DNA of 64,000 nt from Halichondria panicea (Eukaryota > Porifera > Demospongiae > Suberitida > Halichondriidae), in NCBI RefSeq assembly GCF_963675165.1, contig NC_087378.1, positions 4,645,205 through 4,709,204 of the forward strand. Direction: 5' to 3'. Both the position numbers and the translations under genes were made by a program. Under the pieces are notes generated by a model. That model made no database searches. It was not told where the DNA came from and saw only the letters and a program-made list of their open reading frames with translations. Of this stretch, positions 1 to 10,311 are shown in pieces; within the stretch, counting starts at the first letter, position 1, and the number at the start of each line of letters is the position of its first letter.

Positions 1-573
1 CAGAAATATCGCTTCTCAATTCTTTTGCGAAAGTTTGTGTTTCGGCATCTGTGAATTGCTTGCACCGGATGCGGCTTGCGCACCTAAAAATATAACTAAA
101 CAAATTTTTGGTGGACTGGTCTGATTCTAGTTTGGCAATAAACCCTGACGATACGGCAAACACTACTCTATGGAAACGATGTAACAAAGACAGGACCGGC
201 TTGATCATCTTAACTGTTGCATTCTTTGCCTCGTTTAAGTCGATCAACAAGACATGATTCGGCAAAAAATCTTTTGTTTCGATTGAAAACTCCACCACTT
301 CGCTGCCAAGAACTCCTGTTACAGGCTTGTACTTGTCACTGATTTCCAATTGCTTTAACAGCCAAAAGAGCGTGGTTGTTTTTCCACATCCGGGACCACC
401 GAGCAGGCACAAAATGTTATGACCCTTTCTGTCCGGATTTGTAACGAATTCGTATGCTTTCTTCATTTCTGCTGTGACAATAATTGTTGACTTAATCCCG
501 AGCAGGTTTAGGGCTGGTGAATGTTTAAAAGGCACGTCATTGTCTTCATCCTCCCCCAGTTTAACAACACGGT
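1..573 (-). CDS. P-loop NTPase, internal/3' exon (partial)
   Basis: Open reading frame on the minus strand, running off the window edge, with no stop in about 190 codons. It starts after a good acceptor (poly-T then GCAG) at 574-577. It encodes an acidic stretch (GEDEDND), then a Walker A motif LGGPGCGKTT, about 50 residues from the exon start, and a Walker B-like segment HVLLIDLNEA some 50 residues later. This is an ATP/GTP-binding module. The family is not clear: a STAND/NACHT-like or transposon-associated AAA ATPase are both possible. No helicase or sensor motifs are visible before the sequence ends. Whether it is a host gene or part of a mobile element cannot be told from this exon. Confidence 0.55.
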
Positions 574-2740
574 CTGCAAAAAAGAAAAGACTGTGATAAC
601 AACAATCAGGGTTAGGTATGGGTATACATTACGCTGGCTTAGATGCCGCTTAGTTTTTTTTATGTACACTAGCCAGAGGGAAGCTTTAACGTTGCTTGAG
701 GCTTGTAGAAACTCTTGGTTGCAGAGTCTTCTTTGTGTTAATTCTTAATTAAAATTCTTATTTAAAACTGCATCGTAAACGATTAACAAGCAATATGGGA
801 TTAATTACTCGTGCTATTAATCCCATATTACACGAGTAACCATACTATTAATTATACTAATAGCGCTGATTGTAAAAATTAAGCATACATTCTTGCTTGT
901 GCCTTTTGGGGGGGGGGGGGTCACCAGTGTGCTTCAAATTCATCTGATCACTATTGAAAAAAAAGCATCATGGGTTAGATCATACTTTGCCTAAGCCAAT
1001 TTTCCTATGACCGCAAACACATGCAGGTGGGCGGTATCATAAGGAATAATGACGTCATAATGTTCTTTTTGTTAAAAATTTACAGAAGCAGCAAAAGCCA
1101 AGAACTTGGAACTACATGTCTATGGCATTTATGAGCACAGTTGATCTATAAGGCTTCTGTTCTACAGAGCCATATCAAATGCTTACAGTGTAGTGCTAAT
1201 GATCTTACAGTTCAGTTTATTCCCTAATAAGGTTATTGGAGAAACCTTAGTGGTAGCCAATCAAACGAGCTGGTAAGCAGCTATGAAGGAGGCGATTAGT
1301 TGGAAGAATGGAGTTGAAACGTGCTAATTCTGAGGTATGGTAGAGTGTGAGCCTTCGGTTTTGCCTAGCCTCGAGGCCTCATTAGTAGCATGGGAGAGAG
1401 AAAACGTCTGGTGTCTCTGGGTATACTTTTCTGGAATGAATGTTACAAATGCTAAGCAGCCAAGCCAACTACTAGTAGCTTTCAGGGCACCTAGTAGTCC
1501 AATTAATACTTGGCGTTGGCAAGGCATTGTTTAGGAAACTCACCCTATAAGTACCAGTGCAACCAGCAGCATACCATGGTTGGAATACATTTCCTCCTTA
1601 CGCTTATTCACAAAACCAGACAAGCCAGCTATTGGCAGTGGCTATACAGCCAAGATTATTATTATGACAACGCATTGTTGACTGTCTTTTTAGGTAGGTT
1701 TCATCTAAACGACTAGGCAAAGGGGTTGTTAGCCATGGCATGGGGGGCAGAGTTATTTGACCTCCCTTGGCCTTGTGAACTGGCTTTTCCTTGTACAATT
1801 AGAGGCTCTGCGTTACTTAATACAGTAAATCTTAACACAGTATATCTAACCTTCGGGAAGCCATTGAATAGACACTGAAGAGGTACAAAGGCTGGATAGT
1901 TCAGAGGACTAGGGAACTGGAGAACCAAGCAAAGTTAAGTAAACAATTTATACAAACGGAACAAGAACGGTTTATTATTTCCTACGTTGGAAGTTTGTGT
2001 GAACTATACAGTAGTAACTATACACAGCGATAAATTAAACAATTGAAGGCTTGCACACTAGTCTGAAGACAGAAGAGGCTTTATGGTTGAGTTGTCTTAG
2101 CAAGCAGCACTTCCGTTCGTTGTGACCGTCATTGTTTTACTGAGCATATACGATGTTATCCAGAGTCCCCAGTTTCTGGAGAGCGCTAACAGTACCAGGC
2201 CCATCTTCAGTGCGGCCTGGGATCGAGGCTAGGTGGGCATGAGCTCTGAGGTCACTTGATGGCTGAGATTTTGCCAAATATTACACATAAATAATTATTG
2301 CGCAAGTTTCAGCAATTACACAAGACAACAAAAGCAACAAAAGTCCATGGACAAGTTTAACTGTTCTAAAAAGGCTATTCCAAGAAGAAACCTAGTTAGC
2401 TGGCTCTACTCCGAGAACGAAACGTTGTTTTGCAAATCTACAAATTGAGATCCAAGAAAACGTGACTATAAGCGCGCCTTAGCTTGCACTTCATTATCAT
2501 TGAGATAGTCTACAAAGACTGCACACCACATGGACTATGGCTTTGGGCCAAAAGGCATTAACTATACAGCAAAATTAACTATACACCGCAAAATCCATAA
2601 AAGTAACCCGACGCATCTAAAATTTTGTAACTGACATTTTATAATCACGACACAAACGAACCTGCTTTGTTGAGAGAGATGGTAGAGCTGGCGGATAGGT
2701 AGAGTTCAGCTGTTGGAGACGGGTGCAAATTTCTGGTCGA
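574..2740. other. Non-coding, repeat-rich stretch
   Basis: No convincing exon seen; the ORFs on both strands are short and overlapping. It holds a hairpin at 793-828 (listed separately), a G homopolymer near 909-920, and a GCCTGGGATCGAGGCTAG motif near 2216 that recurs at about 31371. Confidence 0.5.
793..828. repeat. 13-bp inverted repeat, part of a dispersed repeat
   Basis: Arms ATATGGGATTAAT (793-805) and ATTAATCCCATAT (816-828) are perfect complements around a 10-base loop. The same sequence context, followed by AGTAACCATACTATT, recurs just after the stop codon of the transposase-protease gene (about 14963-15001). It is therefore a dispersed repeat, perhaps a transposon end. It has no obvious coding role. 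Confidence 0.6.
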
Positions 2741-2750
2741 GTCCAAAGCT

Positions 2751-2839
2751 GGTTGGGTGAGACGGTAGAGCTGGTTGAGTTGAGACGATACACCTAGTTG
2801 GGTGAGACGGTAGAGCTGGTTGAGTTGAGACGATATAGC
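2751..2839. repeat. Tandem duplication, two 45-bp units
   Basis: Two adjacent units with period 45, built on GTTGGGTGAGACGGTAGAG and TGAGTTGAGACGATA. A related, diverged half unit lies just upstream near 2677-2710. No gene is associated. Confidence 0.7.
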
Positions 2840-3508
2840 TGTTAGTGTGTGCAAAAACGATCCCACGAAGAAGACAGTAGGCAGACTGGTGTAGCTGCTT
2901 TTTATACTCCTAAATGTGCTCTAGTGCTCTAGTGCTCTGGTCACAAATCTGCAATCCGATTGGTGGGCAGTTCTATTTTTAGGTGTCTCTGGATTTTTGG
3001 TCATTACGTCAGTGCATGACTGTATCAGGAGAGGTTGGACGCGCGTCATTATCATCATAAGACAACTTTCTCTAAGTCCAATGGCTTCTTCTCAGAGTTC
3101 TTTTTTCAGTCCTTGCTCAATGCCAGGGGTATTGGTGGTTTTCTCAAAGGGAAGAAGAGTCATGGACTATATTGTCTATTGGCAAACCGTTCATGTACAA
3201 CCTACCCAATTTTGAGATCATGGCAGTCGAGTTGAAGTGGAGGTAGCAATTAACAATGGTTAAAATGAGATGGAGTCTGAGACGGAGTGTTTTGATGCGT
3301 TTGTTCGCTGTGATGCAGGGCTGTGTCGAAGCTACCCATCTACTCTCGTTGATCTCGATTGAACCCAGCACGATTATAGCCTCGCTTCGCTTCGCTCGGA
3401 ATTATGTGATCAATTATTATGCAGCCTGCCATCTTTGCTGCCTGTGTAAGCACAACGGTTTGTTTGCCATATGTAGTGGATTGATTTTGAAACGATGATT
3501 TTGAATCA
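2840..3508. other. No gene seen
   Basis: Short overlapping ORFs on both strands, with no splice-supported coding or recognisable domain. Confidence 0.4.
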
Positions 3509-3974
3509 ATGGAATTGCTTGCCAACGACGTTGAAGAAAATTGTGCTGACGAAGAAAGCATTCCATCTGATGACACATCTTCACAACTCCACAACTCTCT
3601 CTCTCAGCATCTCACACTGTCACGTTCAAGTGCATTGGTGCAAGCCGCTCTGTTGACTATCAAGATGCTCTGAAACAAGTCGCTGAATTGCAAAAGAATG
3701 GGATAGAGACACCTGTAAACATATTTTGTGAAACCATTAATCCATACGATGCAAGGGCAATTGCTTTTCGCTGCAAGCTGAAAGAAAAGTGGATACGATA
3801 GGTTATGTGGTGCGTGAAGCATTGGAGCATGTCCACTCTGCAATCACCAGAAATGTTGTTGAAGATGTTCAGTTTTCATGGGTGAAGTACCGCGTGGTAT
3901 AGCGTAGTGGTCCAGGATATTATGCTGGAATCAATATTACGATTAGAGGTGAATTTAAGTGTGAACAATTTTAA
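3509..3974 (+). pseudogene. HIRAN-like domain protein fragment, frameshifted
   Basis: Starting at an ATG at 3509 the sequence encodes an acidic N-terminal part (ELLANDVEENCADEE), then shifts frame. The next segment reads NPYDARAIAFRC, followed after another frameshift near 3795 by IGYVVREALEHV. The pairing of NPYDxxAIA with IGYVxRE about 15 residues later matches the core of HIRAN domains, DNA-end-binding modules known from HLTF/Rad5-type remodellers and also found in mobile-element proteins. An in-frame TAG at about 3898 and at least two frame changes mark it as decayed. The HIRAN call is by motif only. Confidence 0.45.
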
Positions 3975-4075
3975 TTATCTTGTTGTGTTGTATATCACCT
4001 AGCTGTCATGCGTGCCAATAATTTATGGTATCACTCAGTCATTATGTAACGACCTGATTCATCAATCACCATTCA

Positions 4076-4345
4076 TCAATCAAACATCAAAAGTTTACAA
4101 GACAATGACACATGGACTAGAGTTATTACACAAAAGGATATAAAATTGCAGCTAGAGTTGAGAATAAGAGTGTTCGCAAATGTGGACTGGGCACTTGGCG
4201 GAGGAGGAAGGTCAAGCGGCTTGTTATGGAACTGAGGTCTAATAGAAAGAGAGCCTCTTACTGGGAGAGGTGCTCGCCCAGGTACAAAAGAAGCAGTTTG
4301 CTCTCTTTGAGGGACTCGTTGCACTCGTTTTTCCTTTGTCAACAC
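4076..4345 (-). CDS. Possible proline-rich exon, unknown
   Basis: An 89-codon ORF on the minus strand with a coding-like first two thirds (basic start, then PLDLPPPPSAQ) and a hydrophobic end that may be intron read-through. No domain recognised. It could be chance. Confidence 0.2.
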   Translation of the reverse strand: MLTKEKRVQRVPQREQTASFVPGRAPLPVRGSLSIRPQFHNKPLDLPPPPSAQSTFANTLILNSSCNFISFCVITLVHVSLSCKLLMFD

Positions 4346-4866
4346 AGTTCCTTTGTAGCTGGCTAGCTATAACTCGAGAACGAACTTTAAAGTGAATTTG
4401 CGATCCGTGACTTGACATGTATGGGTGAGTGCATGTACATAGTAACTTCAGAGAACACAGAACCAGAGGAGGTTGGGTCACAAAAGAGCAGCAAGTAGAG
4501 TCAATTCTTCAATGCCAGAAAGCACAGCCATCCGTGAACTTCAACCTCTTGCACAATATTGTGCGCATGCGCACTCAGTCCCACATGTGTGAAAATCCAT
4601 TTGTGAGGTCTACATGATCCTGGTAGGCCACAATGCTTACCACATACACAACTCTTTTCTCTGGAATAATTAATGCTCGCCTAGAATACAATTCCTCTGC
4701 CTTGTAATTCACCCCAAATTTCATTGATGTTAAAAAGCACTTCTATAGATGGATTCTATAGATGTATGTACATGTATAATGCTTTATAGAGCTGATCAGC
4801 TCAAATCAGGCATTTCCATGTAAAAGCATACTTGTCAACCACATAGGTAGTCTCAAGAGCCTGACT

Positions 4867-5063
4867 AAGCCTGTACGTGTGTGTGTGTGGGGGGAGGGGG
4901 GGGGGCTATGTACAGTGCATTGGCTAAGCCTGTACGTGTGTGTGTGTGGGGGGGAGGGGGGGGGCTATGTACAGTGCATTGGCTATAAGCCTGTACGTGT
5001 GTGTGTGTGTGGGGGGGGGCTATGTACGGTGCATTGGCTATAAGCCTGTACGTGTGTGTGTGG
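4867..5063. repeat. GT/G-rich minisatellite, about four units
   Basis: Units of about 55-62 bp containing CTGTACGTGTGTGTGTG, a G-rich tract and CTATGTACAGTGCATTGGCT, repeated four times with the last unit truncated. The G tracts vary in length. Confidence 0.8.
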
Positions 5064-5584
5064 ATTAATTTAGTCAATAGATGCATTTAAGAGGGAACGA
5101 CAAATTAAAATTTTGAATCACATACAATGTATGATGTAATCTATTTTTCTCTAACTCACTTGTCCGCAGAAATTCTTGTTGTACACACTGTTAGAGTCGT
5201 CGTAACAACAGCCTGGCTTACTTACTAGTAGCCAACAGATGCACAGCCCCAAATGGTAGGTGGGCGGGGTAATCCCCATGAATGATGAGAGTGTGAGACA
5301 GGAGCGGGTTGGACCTGTGTGAGGAGGGGTGGTGTGTGTGTGATAGTTGTATGTCAAAACTAACAAATGCATTTAAAAGCGCATTGATCCTTGCCAGTCC
5401 TAACCCTAATACACACAAATGAAGCACAAGGATTATAACATGTACTAGGGGTTATTAACGGTACAGTATTTGTCAACAAATACCCCCCAAATACCACCAC
5501 CCTTGCCATCACTCTAATACCTTAAATTGTAGGAGCTAGGTGTACGAGTGTGACAAAATGGCTATATACAACCTCTGTACAGGT

Positions 5585-6390
5585 ACATGTTTATGGAAAT
5601 ACTAGCTATGTTCAGAATATGAACTCCAAAGCATTTATACATGGAGGTAAAAATGCTCACAAATGATAGCCGCCAGTGTGAGTACATATGTACATGTACC
5701 CCGACAACAGCTAATCGAATAACCAAATCAACAGGAGCGTGATGATGTAAAGGCAATGCTTAGAACACGAACTCGCACGTTAATACAAAGTACGTATGTA
5801 TGAATAATGCGTCAAAAGGGCTACAAATTAGTGTATAAGTTAGTATATCAAGGCATGCACATTCCAGAAAATCCCCAAGGCTAATATAAGCCCATGCTTT
5901 TCCTTCGAGAATCATACACTATTAAGCTCATACAATGTTAGCAATGACAAAGGTGCATATATAAGTACAATGCAGTTACATGTATATCATGTATATACCT
6001 TCATGAAAACTGGTCCGTCTTCTTTTTTGAATTGACAGCATCAGAACTTTGCTTAATTAATCCTAGGGGACAGGTTTAACAAAACCACAGCCAAAACCAG
6101 GAACAAAATCTGCGTGGACAGGTGAGTGCTTTAACAATTGATACAGAAAATTACCTAATGATGTGTACGTTTTATATGACTTCACGTACCGATTAATAGG
6201 TGTTAATGAAAGCAACATATCTACTCACTTTGCCCAGATACAAATTCCAAAAAGCTTGATGTGTGTACAAAATCCATGTGTTCATTCTTTCTTGCAGTGG
6301 TTTCTAGAATTGGAATGTCGTGGTGTGAATATGCGCAGACTGGCTAAATGCTAATTATTATGCCATAGGCCGCTATATGAATTTGTTGTG
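5585..6390. repeat. Duplicated block, copy A
   Basis: About 0.8 kb that recurs at 7905-8755. It shares long near-identical tracts such as TATGGAAATACTAGCTATG, CCCCGACAACAGCTAATCG and ACTGGTCCGTCTTCTTTTTT. In copy A the terminal part (6296-6390, containing TTCTAGAATTGGAATG) reads forward; in copy B the matching part is inverted. A minus-strand ORF over ACTGGTCCGTC ends at a possible donor in both copies, so the block may contain a fossil exon. Confidence 0.75.
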
Positions 6391-7370
6391 TTCACATGTA
6401 TTATGTACATGTTAGTCTTCTTTTTTTTTGCTTGCAAATTAGGCCTCCAGATTAGGCTACTACCTAGGGAGACCTTCCCAAAAATTGATATATTTCTGCC
6501 AAATCCAATTCAAGTAAGTAATCTTAATTTCAGGTCTGGTTTTATAGGCAAAGGCTTGTTGAACCTTTTGTGGGGCTCACAAAAATGAGAAATATGTCTA
6601 TGAATATACATGCTAGCAGACACAGGTACCAATTAAGCTCATGCAACTGCAGGCTTTTTATTATACTCGAATTGAAGGCCAATTATGCGAAGGTTATTAG
6701 TGAAATTTTTTTTGTTACAGATAGAGGAGATACCGTATACCGAGTTTCGAATGCGTAGCTAACCATTTGCGAATGACACTGTAAAAGCCTTATTGCATGT
6801 GCCTTTTGTTTGCGATCTATGCGGGGGGGGAAATCCTCGCAATCGAAACACGTATACGGTAACTCTTTGTGCGAATGGATGACACTAGCACGGTTCTGAA
6901 GAGTTAATTTGGGGCTTGGTCTGCTAGTTGGTTAGGACGCACATATGAGTCAGCTGGGAGTGTTTTCTCCCCGGATTCGGAAAGTCAGTCGTGACGTTAC
7001 ATTACACTCTTATGCCTACCTGCATAAAAAACATCTTGCCAGCCAGTACAGTGCAAGCTACATACAGCATCGCTAAACTATATACTCTACCCTAATCCAG
7101 TAGTCGGGTGTTATAAGCTGCCACAACGTTTTTTACAGTTATCTATGGTAATGTGAGCATCAACTTCATAGCACGCACTACAGAGGGACATAGAGGCAGG
7201 CTCTAAAGTTCTGTGGCTGCATTCTAATTTGGAATGCATATAATAATCATAACACTCTATAATTAATGCTAATAATCACTGACAAATGAAATCTCTATTT
7301 ACAAAGAGCGGATGTCATGAATGGACATGTACACGTATGTGAGAAACGAAAAACCTATATATCACATTGA
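6391..7370. other. No gene seen; MITE-like remnant
   Basis: Near 6729-6860 an ATACCGTATAC start is matched by GTATACGGTAAC, with a G tract between. This looks like a short element with CCGTATA-type ends related to those at 11757 and 46400. No coding exon recognised. Confidence 0.4.
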
Positions 7371-7375
7371 CTTAC

Positions 7376-7521
7376 TCTCTCTTATTGGTGAGTCTTCTAT
7401 TGCAATTGTCATTCTCAATCTGGGCGGCCATACTCTTGCTACCTCCACCTGGTGTTACGCAACCTGATTGGTCAGATCCATGAGAAGGCGTTGTATGGAG
7501 AACATTACAGGTGTGCTTGAG
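7376..7521 (-). CDS. Candidate internal exon, unknown protein
   Basis: Minus-strand open segment bounded by an acceptor (TTTTCTGCAG) and a donor (GTAAGTC). It encodes a polar stretch including TPGGGSKSMAAQIEND. An ATG upstream in the same frame (7572) would make it a first exon without the acceptor. No domain recognised and no partner exon identified. Confidence 0.3.
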
Positions 7522-7904
7522 CTGCAGAAAAGTGCGACAAAAAGCCATACACTTACAGTAACGGACGATCAAGTATCATTGGTATAGCCCAGAAGGTCGA
7601 ATACAAGACCTTTTCGTCCCTAATGTTTATTGTGCCGGGACTCATCAGTGGACTGCACGCGACGCGCACTCAGTAAATGTACTTTGCTCACACTATTAGC
7701 GGTTTCTAGAACTAATAAATAATTACTTGCATCCAGTGTAATTTAATTTTGATTGGAAAGTGGCCATGGCAATAGGCAAATGGACTAAGTGTACATGTAG
7801 TTAAGGACAGATTCTGTGGCTGTATCTATGCTAATTGGAATGTTGTGGTCTGAATAATTATTATGCCATAAGCCATGTATAAAATTGTTTCATGTACAGG
7901 TACA

Positions 7905-8755
7905 TGTTTTTGAATTATGGAAATACTAGCTATGTTCAGAATATGAACTCCAAAGCATTTATACATGGAGGTAAAAAATGTTCACAAATGATAGCCGCCA
8001 GTGTGAGTACATATGTACATGTACCCCGACAACAGCTAATCGAATAACCAAATCAACAGGAGCGTAACTTAGCTGGATGATGTAAAGGCAATGCTTAGAA
8101 CACGAGCTCGTACGTTAATATAGTATGTATGAATAATGCGTCAAAAGAGGCTACAAATTACTATAATTATGCAAAGTTAGTATATCAATTAAGGCATGCA
8201 CATTCTAGAAAATCCCCAAGGCGCCCATGCTTTTCCTTCGAGAATCATACACACATTATTATCAATGTTAGCAATGACAAAGGTGCATGTAATGACTATA
8301 AGTACAATGCAGTACATGTATATCATGTATATACCTTCATGAAAACTGGTCCGTCTTCTTTTTTGAATTGACAGCATCAGAACTTTGCTTAATTGAATGA
8401 TTTCCTAGGGCAGGTTTAACAAAACCACAGCCAACCAGGAACAAAATCTGCGTGGACAGGTGAGTGCTTGATAAAGAAAATTACCTAATGATGTGTACGT
8501 TTTATATGACTTCACGTACCCGATTAATAGGTGTTAATGAAAGCAACGTATCTACTCACACTTTGCCCTCCTACAGATACAAATTCACATTTTCAAAAAG
8601 CTTGATATGTGTGCGTACAAAATCCATGTGTACATGTACATAATAATTAGTGAACACAACAAATTCATATAGCGGCCTATGGCATAATAATTAGCATTTA
8701 GCCAGTCTGCGCATATTCACACCACAACATTCCAATTCTAGAAACCACTGCTCAG
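7905..8755. repeat. Duplicated block, copy B (with inverted end)
   Basis: Second copy of the block at 5585-6390, about 2.3 kb downstream and in the same orientation. Its end (8646-8752) is the reverse complement of the end of copy A. A further fragment of the same piece lies in direct orientation near 7800-7895. Confidence 0.7.
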
Positions 8756-9138
8756 CCACACATAATTATAGGATAAGTGTAACGCTAGGAGGTGGAACGG
8801 TTATGCGCATCCTATACATGTAGGCACACGTAGCTATTTAGGGCGCCACTCAGTATTTGTTTAGCAATGTTTTAGCGGCCTGAATACGGTACAAACATTA
8901 CAAGTACGTACCTCTTCAGCTTGAGAGTCAGCTTGAGAGTCCTCTTGTGTGTTTGTCTGATCTGTAAGTACGCAGGTACGCAATCACAATCACTATTAAT
9001 ACACCTGGCAGGGAACAAGACAGATCTAGCTGACACAATTTGTATGTATATACAACAATCATCACAACATCACAACATGCAATCATGGATAGATATAATC
9101 ATCTCACTTACCTTATTTTTCATAACTTGTGAATAGAA

Positions 9139-9231
9139 ATGGAGCTGCTTGGACTCATGGACACTGTCAGCGAGCTTGAGGACGACCTGTATACTAGTTC
9201 AAATCTTAGATACCCGGAGCCGACTCACACT
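9139..9231 (+). CDS. Candidate first exon, acidic peptide
   Basis: An ATG followed by 31 open codons (MELLGLMDTVSELEDDLY...) ends at a GTACGT donor. It could be an alternative first exon of the transposase-protease gene that begins at 10312, but its phase does not join cleanly to the next exon I can place. An intermediate exon or a separate gene would be needed. Confidence 0.3.
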
Positions 9232-9243
9232 GTACGTTCAAAG

Positions 9244-9290
9244 TTGAGATGCAACCGGTAGCTATGTTTTAAGCACTGGTTGCATCTCAA
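9244..9290. repeat. 13-bp inverted repeat
   Basis: TTGAGATGCAACC and GGTTGCATCTCAA are perfect complements separated by 21 bases, immediately downstream of the candidate exon donor at 9232. Confidence 0.6.
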
Positions 9291-9379
9291 TGTATTCCCA
9301 GTACACGGACCCCGTATATGAGAATAAACTGGACTGCGGGGCCACACTGTCATTAAACGCCTCTACACATACGTAGATG

Positions 9380-10200
9380 CAACAGTGACATCCAACCCCT
9401 AAAAATTGTGCCTAGGGTTTTTCCTCTGTGCTGGTCATGACCACGAAGTGACAACTCAGCTTGAAAAAAAAAACCACACCATAAAGCTGATGACATCACA
9501 TCCAACACAAAAAATAATGCTTAGGGGTTTTTCCCTCCCTGCTGGTCATTCATAAACACATCCTGTCTAGAGTGGGTAGGTAGATTTGGTAAATACTTCA
9601 GAAACAATCACACTGAGCCGGTAAAGATCCACTATAATGAACATTATAAAGGGTCGATCACACAATCTATTACCAGTTGAGATACATGGCTGGCATAGTA
9701 GTGTGGGTAGGTGTGGTTGTCTCTCCTCTGGGGGGGAGGTGGACCAGGAACTCCCTCGACGAACCTAGGGGTTAGGGTAGAGGGGGATAGGAGTTAAGAC
9801 AGTTATTTATGTGAGGTCAGCGTACGAGTACAGGACAAGAGAGGCATTAAAACTTCAATCTAGAACAAATTATCAGCACTACACTGTACGTACAGTGTGT
9901 AGCATGCACATGTAAAAGAGGCTAGTTCTGAACCAGGTCAGCATTTTCTTGGCCTGGCCTGGCTAACTAACTCATACCTTCCCTCCCCTAACCCCCCCCC
10001 CCCCCCCTACCACCATCAAAAGTAACCAATGACATCACTACAATCTAACAAGGTTTTTTCTGTGTGCTGCATGGTCAGACTAACCACAAAGTGATCCTAA
10101 CCACAAAGTGACCAGGTAAGCTCAGCTGAAAAAACCACAAACCACCACACTGGACAGCTAAAAAACCCCAGTATTTATTTTTAGATTGTAGGTTAGTTGC
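9380..10200. repeat. Diverged dispersed repeats
   Basis: Two adjacent copies of a unit containing CATCCAAC, GGGTTTTTCC and CTGCTGGTCAT (about 9389 and 9495) and a third diverged one near 10050-10150. The part at 9553-9660 (ACACATCCTGTCTAGAGTG, CACACTGAGCCGGTAAAGA) recurs at 17533-17650. A poly-C tract lies near 9990. No gene seen here. Confidence 0.55.
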
Positions 10201-10311
10201 ATATAAAGGCTACACACATACACAAACACACAAACAGCACTATTCATCTCACCAAACTCAGCAAGTTGATCTCACAGAGCAAGATATTCCAGGTGCAAAG
10301 ATAAGTCTGCG

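Noticed and set aside
909-920. G homopolymer as G-quadruplex or regulatory site
   Set aside because: A single run; homopolymers of G or C occur several times without context.
5398-5410. CCTAACCCTAAT and other TTAGGG-like motifs (15500, 9770, 17855) as telomeric repeats
   Set aside because: Single units within dispersed repeats, not arrays.
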